Positions 15,276 through 23,572 of a DNA stretch of 64,000 nucleotides are shown one piece after another. The position numbers and the translations under genes were made by a program. Every line of letters starts with the position of its first letter. Within the stretch, counting starts at the first letter, position 1. The notes under the pieces were generated by a model. That model searched no databases. It was not told the origin of the DNA and worked only from the letters and a program-made list of their open reading frames with translations. Source of the stretch: Geomonas azotofigens (GTDB taxonomy: Bacteria > Desulfobacterota > Desulfuromonadia > Geobacterales > Geobacteraceae); NCBI RefSeq assembly GCF_018919395.1, contig NZ_JAHLME010000003.1, forward strand, positions 124,001-188,000. Reading direction: 5' to 3'.

Positions 15276-17267
15276 ATGTCATTTTTCGGTAAGAAGGGTT
15301 CCTGTCACGAAACACCAACCGTCAGCAGCACCGGAGCCAAGAAAGTGGCCCTGGTGGGGAATCCCAACGTCGGGAAAAGCGTGCTTTTCAACGCCCTGAC
15401 CGGCGCTTACGTCACCGTCTCTAACTATCCCGGCACCTCCGTGGAGGTCTCCCGCGGCACCACCACCATTAACGGCGAGGAGTTCGAGATCATCGACACC
15501 CCGGGCATGTACTCCATCCTCCCCATCACCGAGGAGGAGCGGGTCGCCCGCGAGATCCTGCTTACCGAGCGGCCGCACCTGGTGCTGCACGTGCTCGACG
15601 CGCGCAACCTGGAGCGCATGCTCCCCATGACCCTGCAGTTGATCGAGGCGGAGTTGCCGGTGGTTCTGGTCGTGAACATCATGGACGAGGCCGCCCGCAT
15701 GGGGCTTGAGATCGACATTCCCCTCTTGTCCCAGCGCCTGGGCATCCCGGTGATCGGCGCGGCGACCGCCAAGAAGGTCGGCGTTCCCGAGATCCGCGCC
15801 GCCATCGCCGGTTCCACCTCGAGCGCGAGCCCTCCCTTCGCCTTCTCACGCCTCATGGAGGGGGACATCGCCGAGATCTCCGGTCATCTCAAGGGGGAGT
15901 ACATCCTCTCCAAGAAGTCCCTGGCACTTCTTCTCCTGCAGGGGGACACAGAGGTGGCGCAACTGGTGCACGACAGCGAGGGGGACGGGTTCGCCCTCAT
16001 CGAGGCGGCGGTCCGGGAGAAGCGCTTCGAGCGCAGGGAGTCCTTCCACCTCGATCTCTCCATGGAGCGAAAGTCGATCGTCAAGAAGGTGCTGGACGGC
16101 GCCTTCAGGACCCCGCAGAAACGGGTCGTCACCCTGGCCGAACGCATCTCGCGCCTGACCGTGCGTCCGACCACCGGCATCCCGCTGCTCCTCATCGTGC
16201 TCTATTTCGGCCTGTACCAGTTCGTCGGCGTCTTCGGCGCCGGGACCCTGGTCGATTTGCTGGAGGGAAAAGTGTTCGAAGGGCACTTCAACCCCTGGGT
16301 CACCGAGCTGATCAAGGGGAGCATCCCCTGGCCCATCATCCAGGAACTCTTTGTCGGCGAGTACGGTATCATCACCCTGGGCTTCCGCTACGCCGTGGGC
16401 ATCATCCTCCCCATCGTCGCCACCTTCTTCCTCTTCTTCTCCGTCCTTGAGGACAGCGGCTATTTCCCGCGCCTGGCGCTCCTGGTGGACCGGGTCTTCA
16501 AGACCATGGGGCTCACCGGCCGGGCCGTCATCCCGATGGTGCTCGGTTTCGGCTGCGACACCATGGCTACCATGGTGACGCGGACCCTGGAGACGGTGCG
16601 CGAGCGCGTCATCGCCACGGTGCTTTTGGCGCTGGCGATCCCCTGTTCGGCGCAGCTTGGCGTGATCATGTCGCTCTTGTCCAAGACTCCGGGCGCGCTC
16701 CTGGTCTGGAGCCTGTGCCTGTTCGGCATCTTCCTGCTGGTGGGGCTCCTCGCCGCCAAGGTGCTTCCCGGCGACACCCCGATGTTCTACATGGAGATCC
16801 CGCCCATGCGGCTGCCGCAGTTCTCCAACGTCCTGACCAAGACCTACACCCGGATGCAGTGGTACTTCATGGAGATCCTGCCGCTGTTCATCCTGGCGTC
16901 GGTGCTCCTGTGGCTTGGGAAGGTGACCAACTTCTTCGAGAAGATGATCAACGCGATGACCCCGGTGATGGCTTCGCTTGGGCTCCCCAAGGAAAGCGCC
17001 GTCGCCTTCATCTTCGGCTTTTTCCGCCGCGACTACGGCGCCGCCGGACTGTACGACCTGCAGACCAAGGGGCTGATGGACGCGCGCCAGCTGACCGTCG
17101 CCGCCGTGACCCTGACCCTGTTCATCCCCTGCGTGGCGCAGTTCCTGATCATGAAGAAGGAGCGGGGGTGGAAGGTCGCCATCGGTATCGGCCTGTTCGT
17201 CTCCACCTTCGCCTTCGGCACCGGGTGGCTCTTGAACCGTTTCCTGCTCTTGACAAACATCCTGTAA
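15276..17267 (+). CDS. feoB: Ferrous iron transporter FeoB
   Basis: 663 residues. The N-terminal G domain has G1 GNPNVGKS (28-35), switch YPGTSVEV, G3 DTPGMYS and G4 NIMDE. A GDI-like helical segment precedes the membrane domain of Gate and CorC-like helices (GIPLLLIVLYFGLYQFVGVFG, VLGFGCDTMATMVTRTLE, IPCSAQLGV, FIPCVAQFL). The Cys residues in GFGCDT, IPCSAQ and IPCVAQ are conserved in the Fe2+ pathway. It is shorter than E. coli FeoB (773 aa) but complete. The gene imports Fe2+ across the inner membrane in a GTP-dependent manner. No free-standing feoA is nearby. A FeoA-like domain is instead fused to the regulator at 17735. Confidence 0.97.
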   Translation: MSFFGKKGSCHETPTVSSTGAKKVALVGNPNVGKSVLFNALTGAYVTVSNYPGTSVEVSRGTTTINGEEFEIIDTPGMYSILPITEEERVAREILLTERPHLVLHVLDARNLERMLPMTLQLIEAELPVVLVVNIMDEAARMGLEIDIPLLSQRLGIPVIGAATAKKVGVPEIRAAIAGSTSSASPPFAFSRLMEGDIAEISGHLKGEYILSKKSLALLLLQGDTEVAQLVHDSEGDGFALIEAAVREKRFERRESFHLDLSMERKSIVKKVLDGAFRTPQKRVVTLAERISRLTVRPTTGIPLLLIVLYFGLYQFVGVFGAGTLVDLLEGKVFEGHFNPWVTELIKGSIPWPIIQELFVGEYGIITLGFRYAVGIILPIVATFFLFFSVLEDSGYFPRLALLVDRVFKTMGLTGRAVIPMVLGFGCDTMATMVTRTLETVRERVIATVLLALAIPCSAQLGVIMSLLSKTPGALLVWSLCLFGIFLLVGLLAAKVLPGDTPMFYMEIPPMRLPQFSNVLTKTYTRMQWYFMEILPLFILASVLLWLGKVTNFFEKMINAMTPVMASLGLPKESAVAFIFGFFRRDYGAAGLYDLQTKGLMDARQLTVAAVTLTLFIPCVAQFLIMKKERGWKVAIGIGLFVSTFAFGTGWLLNRFLLLTNIL

Positions 17268-17295
17268 CTAATGGTGCGACACCCAAGATCATTCA

Positions 17296-17454
17296 AACAG
17301 GGATAAAAGGGATAAAGGGGATAAAGGCTCAAAACAATAACGGGGATAAGAACTAGAGTTACCAAGACGGTGTCTTTTCTTTGCGACTTTGCGTCTTGGC
17401 GTGACACCGGTTTTTGCTTCAGGTGGTATCCCTTTGTTCCCCTTTATCCCTGTT
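17296..17454. repeat. Inverted array of 9-bp repeats (NGGGATAAA family) after feoB
   Basis: The left arm 17296-17327 reads AACA then three 9-mers of form NGGGATAAA plus GG. The right arm 17425-17454 is its inverse and ends CCCTGTT. Between the arms lies part of a second family (TTTGCGACTTTGCGTCTTGG, about 17380-17399). The transcript could fold into a long hairpin. Confidence 0.8.
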
Positions 17455-17501
17455 ACGCCGGTTTTGTTTCCGGGACAGGTAGTACGTTAGTCGAGGTTTG
17501 C

Positions 17502-17684
17502 ATGAGGTGCGGATTTTGCGGACATGAGTTCGCGGAGAGCGAAGGAAACGTGGGGTGCAAAAATTGCCCGATGTCATCGGGCTGCAAGATGGTAAAATGT
17601 CCCCGCTGCAATTATGAGAATCCGCCGGAGCCGGCTCTGGTTAAAGGCTTGAAGAAGATGTTCGGCAAGAAGGATAGAGAATAG
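17502..17684 (+). CDS. Small Cys-rich zinc-ribbon-like protein of the feo locus
   Basis: 60 residues with eight Cys: CGFC near the N-terminus, then CKNCPMSSGC and CPRC, followed by a basic tail (KGLKKMFGKKDRE). The spacing suggests two zinc-ribbon knuckles or a metal-chelating module. It lies between feoB and the DtxR-FeoA gene on the same strand. It may act in iron delivery or as a metal-sensing accessory, but no function is established from the sequence. The upstream frame extension across the repeat array is unlikely to be coding. Confidence 0.7.
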   Translation: MRCGFCGHEFAESEGNVGCKNCPMSSGCKMVKCPRCNYENPPEPALVKGLKKMFGKKDRE

Positions 17685-17734
17685 CGCCCGTGGGCCGCAA
17701 CGATGACCCCGAGTGAGGGTGAAAAGGAGAAGTC

Positions 17735-18379
17735 ATGAAGCTTAGCGATAAAGCGGAAGAGATACTGGAGGCGCTCTGGATCGAGTCGGAGGAGAAGGGG
17801 ACCGGCTACGCCGAACTGGACCGGATGGAGATCGAGGCGTCCGACCCCGCCTACCACGAACTCTCCGCGCAGGCCCTGGTGGAGATCAGGGCCGGGCGCA
17901 TCTACTTCCGCCCGGAGGGGCGCGAGGAAGGGCGCATGACCATCAGGCGGCACCGCCTGGCCGAAAGGCTGATGATGGACGTGCTGAACATCAGGGGCGA
18001 AAGCGGCGACGTGAAGGCCTGCCAGTTCGAGCATCTCTTGAACGAGGGGGTGGACAGCAAGGTCTGCACCATGCTGAATCACCCGGCCACCTGCCCGCAC
18101 GGCAAGCCCATCCCCCCCGGTGAGTGCTGCGAGGAGGCGCGCAAAAGCGGCGACCTCGGCGTCGTGCCACTCACCGAACTCAAGCCCGGCGACGACGGCG
18201 ACATCGCCTACATCCAGACCGAGGACAGCAAGAAGATGCAGAAGCTGATGGCGATGGGGGTGCTTCCGGGGAACCGGATCTCCCTGTTGCAGGCGTTTCC
18301 CTCCTACATCTTCCGGGTGGGGTTCTCCGAATTCGCCATCGATTCGGCCATGGCCCGCGAGATCTTCGTGCGGCGCTAG
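17735..18379 (+). CDS. DtxR/IdeR-family regulator with FeoA-like C-terminal domain
   Basis: 214 residues. Residues 1-65 form a winged helix (LSDKAEEILEALWIESEEKGTGYAELD). Residues 66-140 carry the metal-binding dimer domain (RRHRLAERLMMDVL, CQFEHLLNEGVDSKVCTML, HPATCPHGKPIPPGECC). From about 150 there is an SH3-like FeoA domain (PLTELKPGDDGDIAYIQT, MQKLMAMGVLPGNRISLLQAFPSYIFRVG). In IdeR/DtxR proteins Fe2+ activates DNA binding. It lies in the feo locus and ends at a strong terminator, so it likely co-regulates feoB with the Fur-family protein. Confidence 0.9.
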   Translation: MKLSDKAEEILEALWIESEEKGTGYAELDRMEIEASDPAYHELSAQALVEIRAGRIYFRPEGREEGRMTIRRHRLAERLMMDVLNIRGESGDVKACQFEHLLNEGVDSKVCTMLNHPATCPHGKPIPPGECCEEARKSGDLGVVPLTELKPGDDGDIAYIQTEDSKKMQKLMAMGVLPGNRISLLQAFPSYIFRVGFSEFAIDSAMAREIFVRR

Positions 18380-18428
18380 GCCGGCAGGCGGAGCCGGCGC
18401 GGCCCCCAAACAAAGACCATGCAGCGAC

Positions 18429-18467
18429 AAGGGCGTCCCCACACCAGGGGGCGCCCTTTGTTTTTTT
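18429..18467 (+). terminator. Intrinsic terminator of the feo locus
   Basis: A 12-bp stem with one internal G-T pair (18429-18440 with 18447-18458), a 6-nt loop and a following TG then seven Ts. It is 50 bp after the DtxR-FeoA stop. Confidence 0.9.
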
Positions 18468-18819
18468 GATCATCCGCGCATCATCTGTCTCCATCCTGCT
18501 CCCCCTTGGGCAAACGTCTTAAAAGCTGCAGCGCGAAGAGCGCCGAGAGCCGCCAAGGCGCCGAGAGGATGTTTCCGGTGACTCCACTGGCCTCGCTTCC
18601 CGACTTTGCGCCTGCTTTGTGCCTTTGCGTAACCGCTTTCGAGAGGTTCTTGCCCCAATCCCTCCCGTTACGATCTTTTGTGGTCAGAAGTGCCCGGCTT
18701 TATAGGTGATGTTCCATGTTTTCGAAGGGGGCGGGCGGGGGCGCGGGGGGAGAACCGCAATGAGCGCGAGCACTTCCCCATTAAATTGCGGAAGTTTTGA
18801 ATTACATGAGAAAAAGGTT
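18468..18819. other. Non-coding gap with degenerate repeat fragments
   Basis: About 350 bp with no supported gene. Segments around 18535-18570 (CGCGAAGAGCGCCGAGAGCCGCCAAG) and 18600-18640 (GACTTTGCGCC, GCCTTTGCGTAACCGC) are degenerate and opposite in sense. They resemble the 8-bp repeat family that forms the array at 30191-30297. Confidence 0.5.
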
Positions 18820-18846
18820 TCAAGATCTGCCCAACGGTGTCGATAA
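18820..18846 (+). promoter_or_regulatory. Possible sigma-28 (FliA-type) promoter of the chemotaxis operon
   Basis: TCAAGATC (18820-18827), 11 bp, then GTCGATAA (18839-18846). The -10 differs from GCCGATAA at one base; the -35 shares five of eight bases with TAAAGTTT. It is 79 bp before the first chemotaxis gene. Confidence 0.4.
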
Positions 18847-18924
18847 AATAACTCAACCGGGCCCGCCGCCGAAATCGGGCGAGGCCACATGGTTGATCAC
18901 CCCTTAAAGAGTAAAAGGAACGTT

Positions 18925-20721
18925 ATGATAACAGCCGGTAATGATACCAGCGCCCGCGAAGCGGAAGTGAAGGCGCTAGCGCCGGGTTGGTCCGGCGTCC
19001 TCGCCAAGGCCGCGGTGGAACTGGCCGTGATCGCGGGAACCACCGAGGACGAGTTCCTGGCGATCGGCGGCAGGCTGCAGGACTTCTACCAGCGCGGCCT
19101 GGGGATCTCCGGGCTCGCCTCGGACATGGTGGGAGAGGTAGCCGGCGATCACGTGACCGGCGCCATGGACCGCCTGGGGGAGATGCTCGACGACATGGGG
19201 CACTACGTGGACCGGGCCCAGAACGAAATCGAGGGGAGCGCCCAGACGCTGCGCGAGATCCTCGGGCTCCTGGAAAAGGTCAGCGAACCCCTCTCGGGCT
19301 TCAAGAAGGTGAACAAGGTGCTGCGCATGCTGGGGATCTCCACCAAGATCGAGAGCGCCCGGCTGGGGCAGAGCGCCGCCGGGTTCGACACGCTCGCCAG
19401 CGATGTCGGCGACCTTTCGGTCCAGGTCAACGAGAAGGCCGCCTTCATCATGAGGAGAAAGGACGACCTGGCGCGGGAGATCGAGCATACCCTGGCCGGG
19501 GTACTGGAAAGCGGCGCCCAGCAGCATGACAAGGTCATGGAGGTGCTGGCGCGCACCAGGAAGAGCCTGCAGTCCCTCACCGAAATAAACTCGCGCTGCT
19601 CCAGTTCGGTGGCCTTGGTCTCCGCCGTCTCCGACGAGGTGTACCGCTCCATCGGCGACGTGGTCATGTCCATGCAGGCCCACGACATCGTGCGCCAGCA
19701 GATCGAACATGTCCAGGAGGCGCTCGACGAGGTCAAGGACGGTCTCGACACCGGCAGCTGCGGCGCCGACGCAACGGCCACCATCTGCGAACTGCAGATA
19801 GCCCAGCTGCGCCACGCCTCCGACGAGTTGGACGGCGCGGTGCGGGTCATCATCGAGAGCCTGAGGGAGGTGGCCCGGAAGCAGTCCGGCCTCTCCGCCC
19901 AGACCAGCGGCATGTCCGGCATCGCGGACCAGGCCGGCGGGAGCTTCTTCACCGGGATGGAAAGGGATATCTCTGTGGTGAGCGAGGCGCTCCTGGAGAG
20001 TTCCAAGGTGAACCAGGCGCTCTGCGTCGCCATGGCGACCGTGGCGGAAACGGTGGGGGAGATTGCCACCTTCGTCGGGGACATCGAGAAGATCGGCGAG
20101 GAGATCAAGCTGATCGCCTTGAACGCCCAGATCAAGTCGGCGTACACAGGCGACGAGGGGGCGGCGCTCGGGGTGCTGGCCGAGGCAATCCAGCGTCTTT
20201 CCATCGACGCCATCGACCATACCGGCGCGGTCTCCGGCACGCTGCAGGGGATCATCGGGGTCACCGACCGGCTCAGCCAGGGGGTGAACCTCGAGACTAC
20301 CGGCCTGGACTCCGAGGTGCACGGCATGGTGCAGACCCTGTCGGGCCTGGTGCAGACCCTGCGCCAGGTGAACGACACGCTGCAGCATTCGCTGCGCAAG
20401 ATGGATGAATCCGTTACCCGGCTTTCCACCGACATCGAGCAGGTGGTGTCGGGGATCACGGTGCATCGCAAGGTGGCCCAGGTGCTGGAAGAGTCGATCC
20501 GCGCCATCTCCGGCGTCGCGACCGAAGCCCGCAGGCTGGCCCCGGCCGGCGTGGCGGGGAACCTGGACCAACTGGCCCAGCGCTACACCATGCAGAGCGA
20601 GCGCAGGATTCACGAGTCCCTGAGCGGCCCCGCGACCGGGGGGAGGATGCCGACCCAGTCGGCGCCGCCGCCATCCGCGGCCGACGAGGACGACCTGGGC
20701 GGGAACGTGGAGCTTTTCTAA
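18925..20721 (+). CDS. Soluble methyl-accepting chemotaxis-like protein
   Basis: 598 residues, no membrane segment, almost entirely helical. Two regions resemble the signalling tip of chemoreceptors. One is at 131-168 (KVLRMLGISTKIESARLGQSAAGFDTLASDVGDL) and the other at 392-428 (EEIKLIALNAQIKSAYTGDEGAALGVLAEAIQRLS). Between them, QAHDIVRQQIEHVQEAL is shared with several receptor-like cytoplasmic proteins. The tail (570-598) is disordered and Pro/Asp-rich. It probably sits in a cytoplasmic array and controls the CheA encoded downstream. ATG 18925 has AAAGGA upstream and is preferred over 18889. It is the first gene of the che operon. Confidence 0.8.
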   Translation: MITAGNDTSAREAEVKALAPGWSGVLAKAAVELAVIAGTTEDEFLAIGGRLQDFYQRGLGISGLASDMVGEVAGDHVTGAMDRLGEMLDDMGHYVDRAQNEIEGSAQTLREILGLLEKVSEPLSGFKKVNKVLRMLGISTKIESARLGQSAAGFDTLASDVGDLSVQVNEKAAFIMRRKDDLAREIEHTLAGVLESGAQQHDKVMEVLARTRKSLQSLTEINSRCSSSVALVSAVSDEVYRSIGDVVMSMQAHDIVRQQIEHVQEALDEVKDGLDTGSCGADATATICELQIAQLRHASDELDGAVRVIIESLREVARKQSGLSAQTSGMSGIADQAGGSFFTGMERDISVVSEALLESSKVNQALCVAMATVAETVGEIATFVGDIEKIGEEIKLIALNAQIKSAYTGDEGAALGVLAEAIQRLSIDAIDHTGAVSGTLQGIIGVTDRLSQGVNLETTGLDSEVHGMVQTLSGLVQTLRQVNDTLQHSLRKMDESVTRLSTDIEQVVSGITVHRKVAQVLEESIRAISGVATEARRLAPAGVAGNLDQLAQRYTMQSERRIHESLSGPATGGRMPTQSAPPPSAADEDDLGGNVELF

Positions 20722-20738
20722 ACAAAGCGAGGAACCAT

Positions 20739-21095
20739 ATGGACGAGGCGAAGTTGGAACGTGTAACTGATCCGCAAGGGGGGGAGACCCTGAAGGTTTC
20801 CGGCGGGGTCACCATCTGCGAGGCCAGCGATTTCCGGGAGGCCCTGCTGGCGGCGCTCGAGGCGGCGCCGGAGGTCCGGGTGGATGTCTCCGGGCTGACC
20901 GGGATGGACCTGACCGGTTTGCAGCTTTTGTGCTCGGCGCACCAAAGCGCGGTGCGCCGCGGCAAGAGCCTGCACATATTCGACGGCGGCAACGCCATAT
21001 TCCGCGACACGGCGACCGGCGCCGGATTTCAAAGGCACACCGGGTGTCCGCAAGATCGAGCTTGCAGTTGCATCTGGGTAGAAGGAGAGAGGTAA
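20739..21095 (+). CDS. STAS-domain protein of the chemotaxis operon
   Basis: 118 residues. Residues 10-95 have the STAS pattern: LKVSGGVTICEASDFREALLAAL, RVDVSGLTGMDLTGLQLLCSAHQSAVRRGKSLHI. The STAS fold often acts as an anti-anti-sigma-like switch or as a docking unit. No Ser/Thr kinase gene is nearby, and the usual phosphorylated Ser position falls in the D-L-T-G sequence (Thr). The stop overlaps the cheY start by one base. In several deltaproteobacterial che clusters a STAS protein accompanies CheA; its exact role here is not known. Confidence 0.8.
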   Translation: MDEAKLERVTDPQGGETLKVSGGVTICEASDFREALLAALEAAPEVRVDVSGLTGMDLTGLQLLCSAHQSAVRRGKSLHIFDGGNAIFRDTATGAGFQRHTGCPQDRACSCIWVEGER

Positions 21096-21460
21096 TGGCC
21101 AAAGTGATAATGACAGCGGACGATTCCGCCAGCGTGAGACAGATGGTGACCTTCACCCTGAAGCAGGGTGGCTATGACGTGGTGGAGGCCGTGGACGGCA
21201 AGGACGCGCTGCAAAAGCTCGCCAACACCAAGGTGGACATGCTGATCACCGACCTCAACATGCCCAACCTGGACGGCATCGGGCTGATCAAGGGGGCCAG
21301 GGCGCTCCCCACCTGCAAGTTCATCCCCATCGTCATGCTGACCACGGAATCCCAGGACTCCAAGAAGCAGGAAGGAAAGGCGGCCGGCGCCACCGGCTGG
21401 ATCGTCAAGCCGTTCAAACCCGAACAACTCATGGCGGTTGTGAAGAAGGTGCTGGGATGA
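21095..21460 (+). CDS. cheY: CheY-type response regulator
   Basis: 121-residue single receiver domain. It has the acidic pair DD (9-10), the phospho-acceptor Asp in LITDLNMPNLDG, the switch Thr in VMLTTES and the Lys in IVKPFKPEQL. Its output is expected at the flagellar motor or another machine after phosphorylation by CheA. GAAGGAGAGAGG precedes the ATG. The stop overlaps cheA (ATGA), so the genes are coupled. Confidence 0.95.
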   Translation: MAKVIMTADDSASVRQMVTFTLKQGGYDVVEAVDGKDALQKLANTKVDMLITDLNMPNLDGIGLIKGARALPTCKFIPIVMLTTESQDSKKQEGKAAGATGWIVKPFKPEQLMAVVKKVLG

Positions 21461-23547
21461 TCGACCTTCATCGGCAGGCATTCAAGGAAGAGGCATACGA
21501 GCTCCTGTCGGAACTGGAGTCTTCGCTTCTGGAGCTTGAGGAGCGGCCCGATGACCAGGACCTGATCGGCCGGGTGTTCCGGGCCATGCACACCATCAAG
21601 GGATCCGGCTCCATGTTCGGTTTCGACGACATCGCGAGCTTCACCCACGAGGTGGAAACGGTCTTCGACATGGTGCGCAACGGGAAACTGAGCGTCACCA
21701 GCCGGCTGGTGAACCTGACCCTGGCCGCCCGCGACCAGATCCGGGCCATGCTCGACGCCGCCGACTCCGGCGCGGCCACGGACCTGCAGGCAAGCGCCGG
21801 GATCATCGTGGGCCTGCGCGAACTGGCCGGTTTCGTCGGCACCGAAGGGGCGAAGGAGGACCATCACGAGGAGGCGGCGGTGCCGCGCAGGGACCCCGTC
21901 ACCTACCGGATCCGCTTCGCGCCCCCCCGCGACATCTTCGTCACCGGCACCAATCCCCTGAACCTGCTGGCCGAGATGAAGGAGCTGGGGACCTGCACCA
22001 TCGTGGCGCAGACCGACGGGTTCCCGCCGCTGGAGGATATGGACCCGGAAGGATGCTACGTCTACTGGGACGTCATCCTCACCACGGACCAGGGCGAGAA
22101 CGCGGTGCGCGACATCTTCATCTTCGTCGAGGACGACTGCGAGTTGAAGATCGACGTGGTGGCCGAGCACAACCGCTACGACGAGCAGCAGGACTACAAG
22201 AAACTCGGTGAGATCCTGCTGGAGCGCGGGGACATCACGCCCCAGGAGATGAGCACCGTTTTGTCCCGGCAGAAACGGTTCGGGGAGCTTGCCGTCTCCG
22301 AGGGGATCATCCCCGAGGGGAAGGTGCAGTCGGCCCTGGCGGAGCAAAAGCACGTCAAGGAGGTGCGCCAGGAGAAGCAGGTGGCGGACGCCTCCTCCAG
22401 CATCCGGGTCCCGGCCGACCGGCTCGACCTCCTGGTGAACCTCGTGGGCGAGATGGTGACGGTGCAGGCGCGCCTGTCGCAGACCGCTGCCCTGCGCGAC
22501 GACTCGGAGCTGGTGGCCATCGCCGAGGAGGTGGAGCGCCTGACCGCCGAACTGCGCGACAGCGCCCTCAACATCCGCATGCTCCCCATCGGCAGCACCT
22601 TCAGCAAGTTCAAGCGCCTGGTGCGCGACCTCTCCGTTGAGCTGGGCAAGCAGATCGAGATGACCACCGAAGGGGCGGATACCGAGCTGGACAAGACCGT
22701 GATCGAGAAGTTGAACGATCCGCTGGTGCACCTGATCAGGAACAGCATCGATCACGGCATCGAGCTTCCCGAGGTGCGCGAGGCGGCCGGCAAGCCGGCG
22801 CGCGGCACGGTGCATCTCGCGGCGGTCCACTCCGGCGACAGCGTGCTCATCACCATCGCCGACGACGGGGCGGGGCTGGACAAGGAGGCGATCCGCACCA
22901 AGGGGATCGAGCGGGGCATCATCTCCGCGAGCGCAGAGCTCTCCGAGAAGGAGCTTTTCAACCTCATCTTCGCCCCCGGCTTCTCCACGGCCAAGACCGT
23001 CTCCTCCATCTCGGGGCGCGGCGTCGGCATGGACGTGGTGAAGCGGGCCATCGAGGCGCTGCGCGGCAGCATCGACATCACCAGCGTGCGCGGCCAGGGG
23101 ACCCGCATCACGGTGAAGATCCCGCTCACCCTGGCCATCATCGAGAGCCTCCTGGTCAGGATCGGCGACGACTCCTTCATGATGCCGCTGGCGCTGGTCG
23201 ACGAGTGCGTCGAGCTGACCCGCGAGGACGTGGCGCGCTCGCACGGCAGGAACCTGGCCCGGGTGCGCGAGCACTTGGTCCCGTATATTCCGCTTCGGCA
23301 GCGGTTCGCCATCGCCGGAGCGCCACCGGACATCGAGCAGATCGTGATCACCCAGGTCAACGGGGTGCGGGTCGGCTTCGTGGTGGACCACGTGCTCGGC
23401 GAGCACCAGACCGTGATCAAGTCGCTGGGTCGGGCCTACAAGGATACCGAGGGGATCTCGGGCGCGACCATCCTCGGGGACGGTTCCGTCGCGCTGATCC
23501 TGGACATCCCGCAGCTGCTGCAGGCGGTCGAGATGGAACAGAACTGA
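21457..23547 (+). CDS. cheA: CheA histidine kinase with MshEN-like insert
   Basis: 696 residues. The P1 HPt domain has the phosphorylated His45 in AMHTIKGSGS. Residues 148-236 form a P2-like region. Residues 249-297 contain two tandem 24-residue units, KLGEILLERGDITPQEMSTVLSRQ-type and RFGELAVSEGIIPEGKVQSALAEQ-type. These match the MshEN c-di-GMP-binding pattern (RLGxxL..xG.I....L...L..Q). The P3 dimer domain, the ATP-binding P4 (NDPLVHLIRNSIDHGIE, DDGAGLD, GRGVGMDVV) and the CheW-like P5 follow. It autophosphorylates and passes phosphate to CheY and CheB of the same operon. The MshEN assignment is by eye. Confidence 0.94.
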   Translation: MIDLHRQAFKEEAYELLSELESSLLELEERPDDQDLIGRVFRAMHTIKGSGSMFGFDDIASFTHEVETVFDMVRNGKLSVTSRLVNLTLAARDQIRAMLDAADSGAATDLQASAGIIVGLRELAGFVGTEGAKEDHHEEAAVPRRDPVTYRIRFAPPRDIFVTGTNPLNLLAEMKELGTCTIVAQTDGFPPLEDMDPEGCYVYWDVILTTDQGENAVRDIFIFVEDDCELKIDVVAEHNRYDEQQDYKKLGEILLERGDITPQEMSTVLSRQKRFGELAVSEGIIPEGKVQSALAEQKHVKEVRQEKQVADASSSIRVPADRLDLLVNLVGEMVTVQARLSQTAALRDDSELVAIAEEVERLTAELRDSALNIRMLPIGSTFSKFKRLVRDLSVELGKQIEMTTEGADTELDKTVIEKLNDPLVHLIRNSIDHGIELPEVREAAGKPARGTVHLAAVHSGDSVLITIADDGAGLDKEAIRTKGIERGIISASAELSEKELFNLIFAPGFSTAKTVSSISGRGVGMDVVKRAIEALRGSIDITSVRGQGTRITVKIPLTLAIIESLLVRIGDDSFMMPLALVDECVELTREDVARSHGRNLARVREHLVPYIPLRQRFAIAGAPPDIEQIVITQVNGVRVGFVVDHVLGEHQTVIKSLGRAYKDTEGISGATILGDGSVALILDIPQLLQAVEMEQN

Positions 23548-23572
23548 ACAAGTGGAGGAGGATGCAGCGTCT

